Source: Streptomyces sp. NBC_01571
GTDB lineage: Bacteria > Actinomycetota > Actinomycetes > Streptomycetales > Streptomycetaceae
NCBI RefSeq assembly: GCF_026339875.1
Contig: NZ_JAPEPZ010000001.1
Coordinates: forward strand, 7,068,001 to 7,132,000
DNA: 64,000 bases
Reading direction: 5' to 3'
This document shows positions 37,473-46,080 of this stretch, one piece after another. Made by a program: the position numbers and the translations under genes. The notes beneath the pieces were generated by a model that did no database searches, had not been told where the DNA came from, and saw only the letters and a program-made list of their open reading frames with translations. Within the stretch, counting starts at the first letter, position 1. Every line of letters starts with the position of its first letter.

Positions 37473-37703
37473 ATGGAACACGACGGCCAACTCGAGCTCT
37501 ATACGGCAGTCGCGGTCCAACTCAAGGAAGCGCACACAAGAGTGCGTGCACTGCAAGTCCCGGAGGGCGTACGGATGGCGCTGACCCGGAAGCTGCTGGT
37601 CATTACGGCTGCGGCCAAGCACGATCTCGCCGATGCGGCAAGGCGGCTGGAGCGGTTCACCACCGACCTCGACGAGGGTCGATTCCTCGAAGGGGAACGC
37701 TGA
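37473..37703 (+). CDS. Small conserved helical protein, 76 residues
   Basis: The protein starts MEHDGQLELYTAVAVQLKEAHTRVRALQVPEGVRMALTRK and continues LLVITAAAKHDLADAARRLERFTTDLDEG. It appears all-helical, with heptad-like spacing, no membrane segment and no Cys. I do not recognise a named family, but a gene of this size occupies the same place (between leuD and hupS) in other Streptomyces as I recall. The ATG at 37473 is the only good start, without a strong Shine-Dalgarno. It precedes hupS by 138 bases on the same strand. Confidence 0.75.
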   Translation: MEHDGQLELYTAVAVQLKEAHTRVRALQVPEGVRMALTRKLLVITAAAKHDLADAARRLERFTTDLDEGRFLEGER

Positions 37704-37841
37704 GGAACTGCGCTGCAGCCCGAGTTCGTTGCGGCACAAGGGTGATTAGCCCGTTTCGTGTTTGATTTGCGGTATATATCTGCCTAACGTGCGAAAAAGC
37801 TTGAACGCATTCGTTCGGGCAATGTCTCCGAAGGGGAAGAC

Positions 37842-38495
37842 GTGAACAAGGCGCAGCTCGTAGAAGCGATTGCCGACAAGGTCGGCGGGCGTCAGCAGGC
37901 CGCCGACGCGGTCGACGCCGTACTGGACGCCCTCGTCCGTGCAGTTGTCGGCGGCGACCGGGTCTCGGTCACCGGCTTCGGTTCCTTCGAGAAGGTCGAC
38001 CGTCCGGCTCGTTACGCCCGCAACCCGCAGACGGGTGAGCGCGTTCGGGTCAAGAAGACCTCTGTGCCGCGCTTCCGCGCCGGTCAGGGCTTCAAGGACC
38101 TGGTGAGCGGCTCGAAGAAGCTCCCGAAGAACGACGTGGCGGTCAAGAAGGCCCCGAAGGGCAGCCTCTCCGGCGGCGCCTCGGCCACCGTCAAGAAGGC
38201 CGCGGCCAAGAAGGCCACCACCGCCAAGAAGGCGGCGGCCAGGAAGACCACCGCCGCCGTGAAGAAGACGGCCGCGAAGAAGACCACCACCGCCGCCGCG
38301 AAGAAGACCACGACGGCGAAGAAGGCCACCGCCAAGAAGACCACGGCGACGGCCAAGAAGGTCGCGGCGAAGAAGACGACGGCCAAGAAGGCCACCGCCA
38401 AGAAGGCCCCGGCGAAGAAGGCCACGGCCAAGAAGGCGCCCGCCAAGAAGTCGACGGCTCGCAAGACCACCGCCAAGAAGGCCACCGCCCGCTGA
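37842..38495 (+). CDS. hupS: Nucleoid protein HupS: HU domain fused to histone H1-like tail
   Basis: 217 residues from a GTG with AAGGGG upstream. Residues 1-~92 are a complete HU domain ([69 protein letters not shown] with the DNA-clamping beta arm). The rest is about 120 residues of Lys/Ala/Thr repeats built on [11 protein letters not shown] units, like eukaryotic histone H1 tails. In S. coelicolor HupS is made during sporulation and compacts spore nucleoids; the tail tunes binding to DNA. A shared terminator follows. Confidence 0.96.
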   Translation: MNKAQLVEAIADKVGGRQQAADAVDAVLDALVRAVVGGDRVSVTGFGSFEKVDRPARYARNPQTGERVRVKKTSVPRFRAGQGFKDLVSGSKKLPKNDVAVKKAPKGSLSGGASATVKKAAAKKATTAKKAAARKTTAAVKKTAAKKTTTAAAKKTTTAKKATAKKTTATAKKVAAKKTTAKKATAKKAPAKKATAKKAPAKKSTARKTTAKKATAR

Positions 38496-38525
38496 GAAGC
38501 AGGGGCGCAGGGCAACTCACGCGCC

Positions 38526-38554
38526 GGGCCGGGCTCCCACGGGGAGCCCGGCCC
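38526..38554. terminator. Bidirectional terminator after hupS
   Basis: GGGCCGGGCTCCC (38526-38538), three-base loop, and its complement (38542-38554), a 13-bp stem between the converging hupS and cold-shock-like genes. Confidence 0.85.
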
Positions 38555-38587
38555 GCGGCGTGTCCGGGGGCGGTCCGGCGGGTCCGG

Positions 38588-38791
38588 TCAGAAGGTCTGG
38601 AGCGTCACGAGGATGATCCGCCGTGCCGCGCCGTCGCCCTCCGTCTCGATGCGCACGCGCTGCCCCGGGCGCAGCAGCCGCAGGCCGCCGGCGTCGAACG
38701 CCGCGCCGTCGAAGGGCACGGGGGTGCCGTCGTCGAGCAGCACCTGCCCGCTGCGGGTGTCGGGGTCGTACGTGTACGCGGTCGCCTGCAT
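38588..38791 (-). CDS. Small cold-shock/OB-fold-like protein, 67 residues
   Basis: The protein begins MQATAYTYDPDTRSGQVLLDDGTPVPF and ends PGQRVRIETEGDGAARRIILVTLQTF. The pattern (short strands, a DDGT turn, LLRPGQRV, then a strand ending ILVTL) matches small OB-fold proteins related to cold-shock domains (compare SGQVLLDDG with the usual GxVKWFN region). The RNP1 and RNP2 aromatic motifs of true CspA are missing, so nucleic-acid binding is unproven. It converges with hupS. About 700 gene-free bases lie upstream. Confidence 0.75.
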   Translation of the reverse strand: MQATAYTYDPDTRSGQVLLDDGTPVPFDGAAFDAGGLRLLRPGQRVRIETEGDGAARRIILVTLQTF

Positions 38792-39506
38792 GCCGAGAGC
38801 TTATCCAGCACCGGTCCGGCCGGGGGTGTGCACCGGGGGACTGGCGGGGGCCGCGGCCGGGCGGACGGGAGGGGCCGCGGCGGCGGAGGCATGACGGGGC
38901 GCCGCACGGTACCGAGGGGCCGCGGACACACCGCCGGTCGCGGTCCGGGCTTCGCGCAGCCCCGGTCAGGGTGCCGCACCGTACCGAGGGCCGCGGACAC
39001 ACCGCCCGCCGGTCGCGGTCCGGGCGTCACGGAGCCGCAGTTTGGGCGTCGGAGGGCGCGTCGCGGGCGCTGGAGCCCCGCGGACCGGCCGGAGGCGGCG
39101 CGGGTCCGGTGCCGGGTCCTGGAGGACCGGCGGACGGACGTCGTGCGCTCGGTGCGCGGGTGTCCTCACGGCTCCGGGGCGTGGACCGTACGTGGTCGGC
39201 GGGCGGGCCCGACACCGGCGCGCGAGCGGGGCGCGGGACGCAGGACCCGGCATCCGGTGTCCGGGTGGCCGGAGTCCGGTCCGCAGGGGCCCGCCGGGTG
39301 CACGGGGACACCGGCACACCGGACATGGGCCCTCGACGCGAGCCGTCGGCGTCAGCCGGCACGGACCGAGGACGGCGCCCGAGGGCGGGTCGGTGAGTCC
39401 GTGGACCGGCGGCGGGGAGCGAGGGCCGGTGACGGGGACGGTGGCGGCCGAGGACCGGCACCGCGGAACCGCGGGCACGAGGATCTGGTGCCACCGCGGC
39501 CCGGCG
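38792..39506. other. 715-bp intergenic region, no gene found
   Basis: Very GC-rich sequence between the cold-shock-like gene and the end of cofC. Open frames exist on both strands but their translations are Arg/Pro/Gly-rich with no domain, as expected from base composition alone. It contains the direct repeat at 38901-39028. No promoter or RNA gene could be picked out. Confidence 0.6.
38901..39028. repeat. Direct repeat, two ~55-bp copies 72 bp apart
   Basis: Copies at 38901-38953 and 38973-39028 share GCCGCAC(G/C)GTACCGAGG, GGCCGCGGACACACCGCC and GGTCGCGGTCCGGGC; the second carries a small insertion. Probably a local tandem duplication in non-coding DNA. Confidence 0.8.
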
Positions 39507-40154
39507 TCAGGTGCCGGGGTGGCCAGGGATGAGGAGTCTGGCCGCCACCGCGGCCGTGCGCGGGCCCACGCCCAGGGCGAGCGCCGCGCGCAGGTCGTCT
39601 CCGGTGTCCACGTCCTGACGTACGGAATCCACCGTCGCGAGGGGGAGTTCCACGGCTCCCGAGTCGCGATGACGGGCACGGGAATCGGTGCCGAAAGCGG
39701 GGCACAATTCATGGCCCGGTGAGGCCGCCAGCAGCGTGGTCCCGATTGCAGCCGCGTCGGCGAGAAAAGCGCGCGGGAATTCGGCCGCGGCGGCGAGTAC
39801 CCGGGCCAATTCCGGGGGGCGCAGCGCGGGCAGATCGGCGTTCAGGGCCGCCACGGCGCATTCGGGGCTGCGGGAACGTACGACGGCCGCGGCGTGCGCC
39901 AGCGCGGCGTTCAGGCCGCCGCCCGGCTCGTCCGGGACGATGCGCGCACCCAGTGCCGCCAGCTCCCGCCCGGCCAGTTCGTCGTCCGTGACTACCGCCA
40001 CATCGCGGACCGCGGCGCAGGCCAGCGCGGCGGCCACGGTGTCCTGCGCGAACGCGAGGGCGAGCCCCGGGCGCACTCCGTCGGCGGCGGTGTCCGACAG
40101 CCTGCTCTTGGCCCGCGCCAGGGGTTTGAGGGGTACGACCAACGTCCACTGCAC
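39507..40154 (-). CDS. cofC: Phospholactate/PEP guanylyltransferase (F420 synthesis)
   Basis: 215 residues from a GTG. It activates 2-phospho-L-lactate or, in actinobacteria, phosphoenolpyruvate with GTP to form the side-chain precursor of coenzyme F420 (CofC/FbiD). Family features: VVPLKPLARAKSRLSD at the nucleotide-binding loop, VAVVTDDELAGRELAALGARIVPDEPGGGLNAALAHAAA, ALNADLPALRPPELARVL, GTTLLAASPGHELCPAFGTDSRARH. No other F420 gene is in this window. It diverges from plsC, with 145 bases between. Confidence 0.93.
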   Translation of the reverse strand: MQWTLVVPLKPLARAKSRLSDTAADGVRPGLALAFAQDTVAAALACAAVRDVAVVTDDELAGRELAALGARIVPDEPGGGLNAALAHAAAVVRSRSPECAVAALNADLPALRPPELARVLAAAAEFPRAFLADAAAIGTTLLAASPGHELCPAFGTDSRARHRDSGAVELPLATVDSVRQDVDTGDDLRAALALGVGPRTAAVAARLLIPGHPGT

Positions 40155-40299
40155 GGGCGCTCCGTTCCTGCCTTGTCGCGCCCATTGTGACCCGGTGGCC
40201 CTGGCGGTCCGGACGTCGGGGCGTACGGTGTTCTCGACAGACTGGCGGCCTGGGGCGACACTTGTGCGGCCCCCCAGGCCCTAAGAGGAAGGTGCCCGC

Positions 40300-41136
40300 G
40301 TGCCCCGCCGCAGAATCGGCTTCTGGTACCGCTTCGCAGCGGTTCTCTGCAAACCGCCGCTCGTGGTTCTGATCAAGCGGGACTGGCGTGGAATGGAGAA
40401 CATTCCGGCCGAGGGCGGATTTATCACCGCGGTGAACCACAATTCGCATGTGGACCCGTTCGCGTATGCCCACTATCAGTACAACACCGGGCGTGTTCCG
40501 CGTTTCCTGGCGAAGGCCGGGCTTTTCAGGAAGGGATTCGTGGGGGCCGCGATGCGCGGCACCGGACAGATCCCCGTCTACCGCGAGAGCACCGACGCGC
40601 TGAGCGCCTTCCGGGCCGCGATCGACGCCGTGGAGCGCGGCGAGTGTGTCGCGTTCTACCCCGAGGGCACCCTCACGCGGGACCCCGACGGCTGGCCGAT
40701 GACCGGCAAGACCGGCGCCGCCCGGGTCGCCCTGCAGACCAAGTGCCCGGTGATCCCGGTCGCCCAGTGGGGTGCCAACGAACTGCTGCCGCCGTATGCC
40801 AAGAAGCCCAACCTCCTTCCGCGCAAGACCCACATCGTCCTCGCGGGCCCTCCGGTGGACCTGTCGCGTTTCTACGACAAGGAGATGAGCCCGGACCTCC
40901 TCAAGGAGGCCACCGAGGTCATCATGGCCGCCGTCACCGTCCTGTTGGAGGAGATCCGCGGCGAGAAGGCGCCCGGGACGCCCTACGACCCGCGTCAGGT
41001 GCGGATCGAGCAGCGCCGGCGCACCGCGGCCCAGGAGAAGGCCCAGGCCCAGGCACAGGCCCATGCGCAGGCCCGGACCCACGCCCAGGGAAAGGCGCAG
41101 GTGCAGGCACAGCGTGAAGAGGGGCAGGGCACGTGA
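40300..41136 (+). CDS. plsC: 1-acyl-sn-glycerol-3-phosphate acyltransferase
   Basis: 278 residues from a GTG (AAGAGGAAGG upstream). Makes phosphatidic acid at the inner face of the membrane. PlsC motifs: NHNSHVDPF (the HX4D-type catalytic box), YPEGTLTRDPDGWPMTGKTGAARVAL, and VIPVAQWGANE. The last ~30 residues are an odd hydrophilic tail of QA/KA repeats (KAQAQAQAHAQARTHAQGKAQ split by other residues) not needed for the fold. It overlaps gpsA by four bases (GTGA), so the enzyme that makes glycerol-3-phosphate and one that consumes its product are coupled. Confidence 0.95.
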   Translation: MPRRRIGFWYRFAAVLCKPPLVVLIKRDWRGMENIPAEGGFITAVNHNSHVDPFAYAHYQYNTGRVPRFLAKAGLFRKGFVGAAMRGTGQIPVYRESTDALSAFRAAIDAVERGECVAFYPEGTLTRDPDGWPMTGKTGAARVALQTKCPVIPVAQWGANELLPPYAKKPNLLPRKTHIVLAGPPVDLSRFYDKEMSPDLLKEATEVIMAAVTVLLEEIRGEKAPGTPYDPRQVRIEQRRRTAAQEKAQAQAQAHAQARTHAQGKAQVQAQREEGQGT

Positions 41137-42143
41137 GCAAGCCCGTCAAGGCGGCCGTCTTCGGGTCCGGGTCGTGGGGGACGGCCTTCGGCATGGTGCT
41201 CGCCGACGCGGGGTGCGAGGTCACCCTGTGGGGGCGGCGCCCGGAACTCGCCGAAGCGGTCAACTCCACGCACACGAACCCGGACTACCTGCCGGGCGTC
41301 GAACTCCCGGGCAACCTGCGGGCCACCACCGACGCCGCCGAGGCCGCGCGCGACGCCGACTTCACCGTGCTCGCGGTGCCCTCCCAGACCCTGCGCGCCA
41401 ACCTCGCCGACTGGGTGCCGCTGCTGGAGCCGGACACCGTGCTCGTCTCCCTCATGAAGGGCGTCGAACTCGGCTCCGCCATGCGGATGAGCGAAGTGAT
41501 CGAGGACGTCGCCAAGGTCGGTGCCGACCGCGTCGCCGTGGTCACCGGGCCCAACCTCGCGCGGGAGATCGCCGCCCGGATGCCGGCCGCCGCCGTCGTC
41601 GCCTGCACCTCCGAAGCGGTCGCACGGCGTCTCCAGGCCGCCTGCCACACCCCGTACTTCCGCCCGTACACCAACACCGACGTGGTGGGCTGTGAACTCG
41701 GTGGCGCGGTCAAGAACGTCATCGGTCTCGCCGTCGGCATCGCGGACGGGATGGGCCTCGGGGACAACGCCAAGGGCTCGCTCATCACGCGCGGGCTCGC
41801 CGAGACCACCCGGCTCGGCCTCGTCATGGGCGCCGACCCGCTGACCTTCTCCGGTCTGGCGGGCCTCGGTGACCTGGTGGCCACCTGCTCGTCGCCCCTC
41901 TCACGCAACCACACCTTCGGCACCAACCTCGGCAGGGGCATGACCCTGCGGGAGACCATCGCCGTCACCAAGCAGACCGCCGAGGGCGTCAAGTCCTGTG
42001 AGTCCGTGCTGGATCTGGCCCGCCGGCACGGCGTCGACATGCCCATCACCGAGACGGTCGTCGGCATCGTCCACGAGGGCAAGCCGCCGGTCGTCGCGCT
42101 CAAGGAACTGATGTCGCGCAGCGCGAAGCCCGAACGCCGCTGA
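41133..42143 (+). CDS. gpsA: Glycerol-3-phosphate dehydrogenase [NAD(P)+]
   Basis: 336 residues. Reduces dihydroxyacetone phosphate to sn-glycerol-3-phosphate for phospholipids. Rossmann motif AVFGSGSWGTAFGMVLADAG, then TGPNLAREIA, the catalytic Lys in GGAVKNVIGLAVGIADGMGLGDNAK, and TFSGLAGLGDLVATCSSPLSRN, all standard. The GTG start lies in the plsC stop. The product feeds the plsC pathway directly. Confidence 0.97.
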   Translation: MSKPVKAAVFGSGSWGTAFGMVLADAGCEVTLWGRRPELAEAVNSTHTNPDYLPGVELPGNLRATTDAAEAARDADFTVLAVPSQTLRANLADWVPLLEPDTVLVSLMKGVELGSAMRMSEVIEDVAKVGADRVAVVTGPNLAREIAARMPAAAVVACTSEAVARRLQAACHTPYFRPYTNTDVVGCELGGAVKNVIGLAVGIADGMGLGDNAKGSLITRGLAETTRLGLVMGADPLTFSGLAGLGDLVATCSSPLSRNHTFGTNLGRGMTLRETIAVTKQTAEGVKSCESVLDLARRHGVDMPITETVVGIVHEGKPPVVALKELMSRSAKPERR

Positions 42144-42300
42144 GCCGTCGCGGCACCGCCGCGCGGCCGTCCGGACGGCCCCTGGCGACGCCTCCCGCGA
42201 CACCGGGGATCAACGCTGTGCGACCAGTCGCGCGACGCTGAGCAACGGCCGCAGCGGGGCGCTGACTCAGCGCCGGACCACCGGGTACTCTCAACGCGAT

Positions 42301-43458
42301 ATGAGCACCGAGAACCTCCCCCAGAGCCCTGAGCAGGCGCCTCGCAAGCCGCGCGTGGCCGTCGTCTTCGGCGGGCGCAGCTCCGAACACGGGATCTCCG
42401 TGGTCACGGCCGGCGCCGTCCTGCGCGCCATCGACCGTACGAAGTACGACGTCCTGCCGATCGGCATCACCCTGGACGGCCGTTGGGCGCTCACCGCCGA
42501 CGAGCCGGAACGGATGGCCATCGTCGACCGGCAGCAGCCGAGCGTGGACCTCCTCGCGGAGTCGGACGAGGGCGCCGTGATCCTGCCCGTCGACCCGTCC
42601 AACCGCGAAGTCGTCTACAGCGAGCCCGGATCCGTCCCCAAGGCCCTGGGCGAGGTCGACGTCGTCTTCCCCGTGCTGCACGGCCCCTACGGCGAGGACG
42701 GCACGCTCCAGGGCCTCCTGGAGCTCTCCGGGGTCCCGTACGTCGGCTCGGGCGTGCTCGCCTCGGCCGTCGGCCAGGACAAGGAGTACATGAAGCGGGT
42801 GTTCACCTCCTTCGGGCTGAAGGTGGGCCCGTACACGGTGATCCGCCCCCGGGAGTGGGAGCTCGACCCGGCCGGCGCCCGCAGGCGGGTCGCGGAGTTC
42901 GCGGGGGAGCACGGCTGGCCGCTGTTCATCAAGCCCGCCCGGGCCGGCTCCTCGTTCGGCATCACCAAGGTCGACTCCTTCGAGGGCCTGGACGAGGCGT
43001 TCGAGGAGGCCCGGCGCCACGACCCGAAGATCATCGTGGAGGCGCTGCTGCGCGGCCGGGAGATCGAGTGCGGGGTCCTGGAGTTCGAGGACGGCCCCCG
43101 CGCCAGCGTGCCGGCCGAGATCCCGCCGGTGCAGTCCCACGACTTCTACGACTTCGAGGCGAAGTACATCGACTCGGCCTCGGGCATCGTTCCCGCGCCG
43201 CTCACCGAGGAGCAGACCGCCGAGGTGCGGCGACTGGCGGTGGAGGCCTTCGACGCGGCGTCGTGCGAGGGTCTCGTCCGCGCGGACTTCTTCCTCACCG
43301 AGGACGGCGAGTTCGTGATCAACGAGATCAACACGATGCCGGGCTTCACGCCGATCTCCATGTACCCGCGGATGTGGCAGGAGACCGGGGTCGGCTATCC
43401 GGAACTCGTCGACCGCCTCGTGCAGGCGGCGCTGCGGCGCTCGACGGGCCTGCGCTAG
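42301..43458 (+). CDS. ddl: D-alanine--D-alanine ligase
   Basis: 385 residues. ATP-grasp enzyme that joins two D-Ala for peptidoglycan. Seen: VAVVFGGRSSEHGISVVTAGAVL, PVLHGPYGEDGTLQGLLELSGVPYVGSGVLASAVGQDKEYMK, FIKPARAGSSFGITKV, EFVINEINTMPGFTPISMYPRMW (metal-binding Glu and Asn, omega loop). The normal Ddl form is indicated; nothing suggests a vancomycin-type D-Ala-D-Lac ligase. It is 157 bases after gpsA, with the ATG not preceded by a strong ribosome site, and probably has its own promoter. Confidence 0.96.
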   Translation: MSTENLPQSPEQAPRKPRVAVVFGGRSSEHGISVVTAGAVLRAIDRTKYDVLPIGITLDGRWALTADEPERMAIVDRQQPSVDLLAESDEGAVILPVDPSNREVVYSEPGSVPKALGEVDVVFPVLHGPYGEDGTLQGLLELSGVPYVGSGVLASAVGQDKEYMKRVFTSFGLKVGPYTVIRPREWELDPAGARRRVAEFAGEHGWPLFIKPARAGSSFGITKVDSFEGLDEAFEEARRHDPKIIVEALLRGREIECGVLEFEDGPRASVPAEIPPVQSHDFYDFEAKYIDSASGIVPAPLTEEQTAEVRRLAVEAFDAASCEGLVRADFFLTEDGEFVINEINTMPGFTPISMYPRMWQETGVGYPELVDRLVQAALRRSTGLR

Positions 43459-43570
43459 CGCCTCGACCCGGGCCGCTCCGGCCCGGTCGCTCCCGTCCGG
43501 CACTACGGCCCGGTCGCCACGGGCCGGTCACTCCGGTTCGGTCCGGACACTCCGGTACTGCCCGTTCGTC

Positions 43571-44065
43571 TCAGTCGGCGATCCCTGCGGGGATCGCCTT
43601 CTTGATGGGCGCCGCCAGGTCGACGAGCGCGGCCGAACCGTCCCGCTGGGCCCACTTCTTCGGCACGCTGACCTCGACGTACGCCCGGCGCAGGCTGCTG
43701 GTGAAGCGGTACGACCCGTCGCTCCGCTTCTCCATCAGCCAGCCGACGCCGTCCACCTCGCCGCTGAGGGCGTCCTCGTCGCTCATCTTCGAGGGTCGTT
43801 CGACACCGCAGCGCAGTATGATCGCCGGGCTTCCCCAGCCCGCGGTCAGCGCGGACCGGGGCTCGGGATCGTTCCGGTCGAGGCCGTCCACCTTCTTCGG
43901 CAGCGCCTTGTCCAGGTTCTGGCACAGCGCGGAGACCTTCGCGTCCGGACCGGGAACCACGGCCGAGGCGCCGTCGTCTGCTGAGGAGCAGCCCGTGGCG
44001 GAGATCAGCAGGGCGAGGACGGGCAGCCCGAGAAGAGTGGTGTGCCGGTGACGGGAAGAGTTCAC
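43571..44065 (-). CDS. DUF3515 family lipoprotein
   Basis: 164 residues from a GTG. The N-terminus (RHRHTTLLGLPVLALLISATGCSSADD) is a lipoprotein signal with lipobox ISATGC, so it should be anchored outside the membrane. The body (LCQNLDKALPKKVDGLDR, GWGSPAIILRCGVERP, VDGVGWLMEKRSDGSYRFTSSLRRAYVEVSVPKKW) matches actinobacterial DUF3515. Two Cys (in LCQNL and LRCGV) could form a disulfide. Function unknown; it usually lies beside ddl and thiL, as here, where it converges with ddl. Confidence 0.9.
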   Translation of the reverse strand: MNSSRHRHTTLLGLPVLALLISATGCSSADDGASAVVPGPDAKVSALCQNLDKALPKKVDGLDRNDPEPRSALTAGWGSPAIILRCGVERPSKMSDEDALSGEVDGVGWLMEKRSDGSYRFTSSLRRAYVEVSVPKKWAQRDGSAALVDLAAPIKKAIPAGIAD

Positions 44066-44085
44066 CGGCCAAGGGTAGACGGGGG

Positions 44086-44319
44086 CTAGAGGTGCACCAC
44101 CGGGCAGGTCAGGGTGCGGGTGATGCCATCCACTTGCTGGACTTTCGCGACCACCATGCGGCCGAGATCGTCCACGGTGTCGGCCTGGGCCCGCACGATC
44201 ACGTCGTACGGTCCTGTCACGTCCTCGGCCTGGATCACCCCCGGGATCTTGCTGATCGTCTCGGCGACGGTCGACGCTTTGCCGACCTCCGTCTGGATCA
44301 GGATGTACGCCTGTACCAC
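44086..44319 (-). CDS. Lrp/AsnC ligand-binding (RAM) domain protein
   Basis: 77 residues from a GTG with GGAGG close upstream. The whole protein is one RAM domain: VVQAYILIQTEVGKASTVAETISKIPGVIQAEDVTGPYDVIVRAQADTVDDLGRMVVAKVQQVDGITRTLTCPVV. It lacks the DNA-binding helix-turn-helix of Lrp, so it is a stand-alone amino-acid-binding module that probably forms oligomers or partners with full-length Lrp proteins. It lies 20 bases upstream of the DUF3515 gene on the same strand and diverges from thiL. Confidence 0.92.
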   Translation of the reverse strand: MVQAYILIQTEVGKASTVAETISKIPGVIQAEDVTGPYDVIVRAQADTVDDLGRMVVAKVQQVDGITRTLTCPVVHL

Positions 44320-44525
44320 GGAACCTCCAGGGCGGCCACGAGGATCATGTGGGGAAAAGGAACGCCACGGTATCGCGTCGCCGCACGCCGCGGGGAGACC
44401 CCCGGTGACTGGGGCTTGCGCGCCGGGGTGCGCGGACTGCACAAGTTGACGGTCAACTCGACCGTACCGAGGACAGAGACGGCTCGCGACCGGGCACCGG
44501 TAGCGGCAGAGGGAGCAGTACGACG

Positions 44526-45491
44526 ATGAAGGGCACCGTGGGCGAGTTGGGGGAGTTCGGGCTCATCAAGGAGCTCACCTCGCGTCTGACCACCACCCCG
44601 GCGGTCCGGGTCGGCCCCGGCGACGACGCCGCGGTGGTGGCCGCGCCCGACCGCAGGGTCGTGGCGAGCACCGACATCCTCCTGGAGGGCCGGCACTTCC
44701 GCCGCGACTGGTCGACGGCGTACGACGTCGGGCGCAAGGCGGCCGCCCAGAACCTCGCGGACATCGCCGCGATGGGCGCCGTACCGACCGCGCTGCTGCT
44801 CGGTCTCGTCGTACCGGCCGAACTGCCGGCGACCTGGCCGTCCGAGCTGATGGACGGGCTGCGCGACGAGTGCCAGGTCGCGGGTGCGGCCGTGGTCGGC
44901 GGCGATGTCGTACGGGGCGACACCATCACCGTCGCGATCACCGCGCTCGGTGATCTGCGCAACCACGAGCCGGTGACCCGGGGCGGCGCACGGCCCGGCG
45001 ACGTGATCGCCGTGACGGGCTGGCTGGGGTGGTCGGCGGCCGGGCACGCGGTGCTCTCCCGCGGCTTCCGTTCGCCGCGTGCCTTCGTCGAGGCGCACCG
45101 GCGCCCCGAACCGCCGTACCACGCGGGTCCCGCGGCCGCCGGGCTCGGCGCGACGGCGATGTGCGACGTGAGCGACGGGCTGATCGCCGACCTGGGGCAC
45201 ATCGCCGAGGCGAGCAAGGTCAGGATCGACATCCGCTCGGGCGCCATCGACATCCCGTCGCAGATGAACGACATCGGTCAGGCCGTCGGCGTCGACCCGA
45301 TGCAGTGGGTGCTCACCGGCGGCGAGGACCACGCGATCGTCGCGGCCTTCCCGCCGGACGTGAAGCTGCCCGCGCGCTGGAAGGTGATCGGCGAGGTCCT
45401 CAACCCCTCCGCGCTGCCGCAGGTCACGGTGGACGGCGCACCCTGGACCAGCAAGGGCGGCTGGGACCACTTCGGCGACATCGAGTCGTGA
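44526..45491 (+). CDS. thiL: Thiamine-monophosphate kinase
   Basis: 321 residues. Phosphorylates thiamine monophosphate to the active diphosphate. Motifs: GELGEFGLIKELTSRL, VGPGDDAAVVAAPDRRVVASTDILLEGRHFRRDW (Mg-ATP site), NLADIAAMGAVPTALLLGLVVP, VVGGDVVRGDTITVAITALG, AMCDVSDGLIADLGHIAEAS, VLTGGEDHAIVAAF. ATG at 44526. It diverges from the RAM-domain gene and converges with rpmB. Confidence 0.96.
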   Translation: MKGTVGELGEFGLIKELTSRLTTTPAVRVGPGDDAAVVAAPDRRVVASTDILLEGRHFRRDWSTAYDVGRKAAAQNLADIAAMGAVPTALLLGLVVPAELPATWPSELMDGLRDECQVAGAAVVGGDVVRGDTITVAITALGDLRNHEPVTRGGARPGDVIAVTGWLGWSAAGHAVLSRGFRSPRAFVEAHRRPEPPYHAGPAAAGLGATAMCDVSDGLIADLGHIAEASKVRIDIRSGAIDIPSQMNDIGQAVGVDPMQWVLTGGEDHAIVAAFPPDVKLPARWKVIGEVLNPSALPQVTVDGAPWTSKGGWDHFGDIES

Positions 45492-45566
45492 GACCGTCGG
45501 GGCCGGTGCGGTGCGCGTCGAGGGCGTGCGCCGCGCCTGCCGTGAGTCCCCGCGCGGACAGCAGAA

Positions 45567-45594
45567 AACCCGCCCACCGTGAGGTGGACGGGTT
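45567..45594 (-). terminator. Terminator of rpmB
   Basis: A 12-bp stem with one mismatch (45567-45578 with 45583-45594, loop GTGA). On the minus strand it ends in TTTTC, fitting termination of rpmB 40 bases after its stop. Confidence 0.8.
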
Positions 45595-45634
45595 CAGTGC
45601 AAGCGAACCAGCAGTGGCCGCGCGCTGGCGGTTG

Positions 45635-45820
45635 TCAGCGCGATACCTTGCCGGCCTTGATGCACGAGGTGCAAGCGTTCACGCGCTTCGGCGTCCCGCT
45701 CACCACGGTACGTACACGCTGGATGTTGGGGTTCCAGCGGCGGGACGTACGGCGGTGCGAGTGCGAGATGTTGTTGCCGAAGCCCGGCCCCTTGCCGCAG
45801 ACGTCGCAGTTGGCAGCCAC
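45635..45820 (-). CDS. rpmB: Ribosomal protein bL28, zinc-binding form
   Basis: 61 residues: [33 protein letters not shown], then [13 protein letters not shown]. Two CxxC pairs mark the zinc-containing (C+) form. Streptomyces also carry zinc-free paralogues induced by zinc starvation; this is the housekeeping gene. The long upstream region to 46080 holds its promoter and that of the DAK2 gene. Confidence 0.96.
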   Translation of the reverse strand: MAANCDVCGKGPGFGNNISHSHRRTSRRWNPNIQRVRTVVSGTPKRVNACTSCIKAGKVSR

Positions 45821-46080
45821 GGGTCACTCCAAAGACTTCAGATGCACTTACGGTGGATCCCGGCATGCCGGGATCAAGATCTAGGATCTGAGTGGCGGTG
45901 CCAGGGGGAAGACCCGATCGGAATCGGGCAACTGGAGCAGCATACAACGACTGCGTCCAGACAACGAAACTACCATGCCCGCCCCGGGGCGGGCCCCGGC
46001 CATCCTCCGGACCCGCTACCGTCAGTAACCCGCTCTGGGTCTACGCTGCGTCCCACGTCCAGCAGCTCAAGGAGGCGCAG

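Noticed and set aside
38828-39722. Overlapping open frames on both strands in the 38.8-39.5 kb gap
   Set aside because: Translations are Arg/Gly/Pro-rich, include the direct repeat, and show no homology that I can recognise; the region also overlaps the end of cofC.
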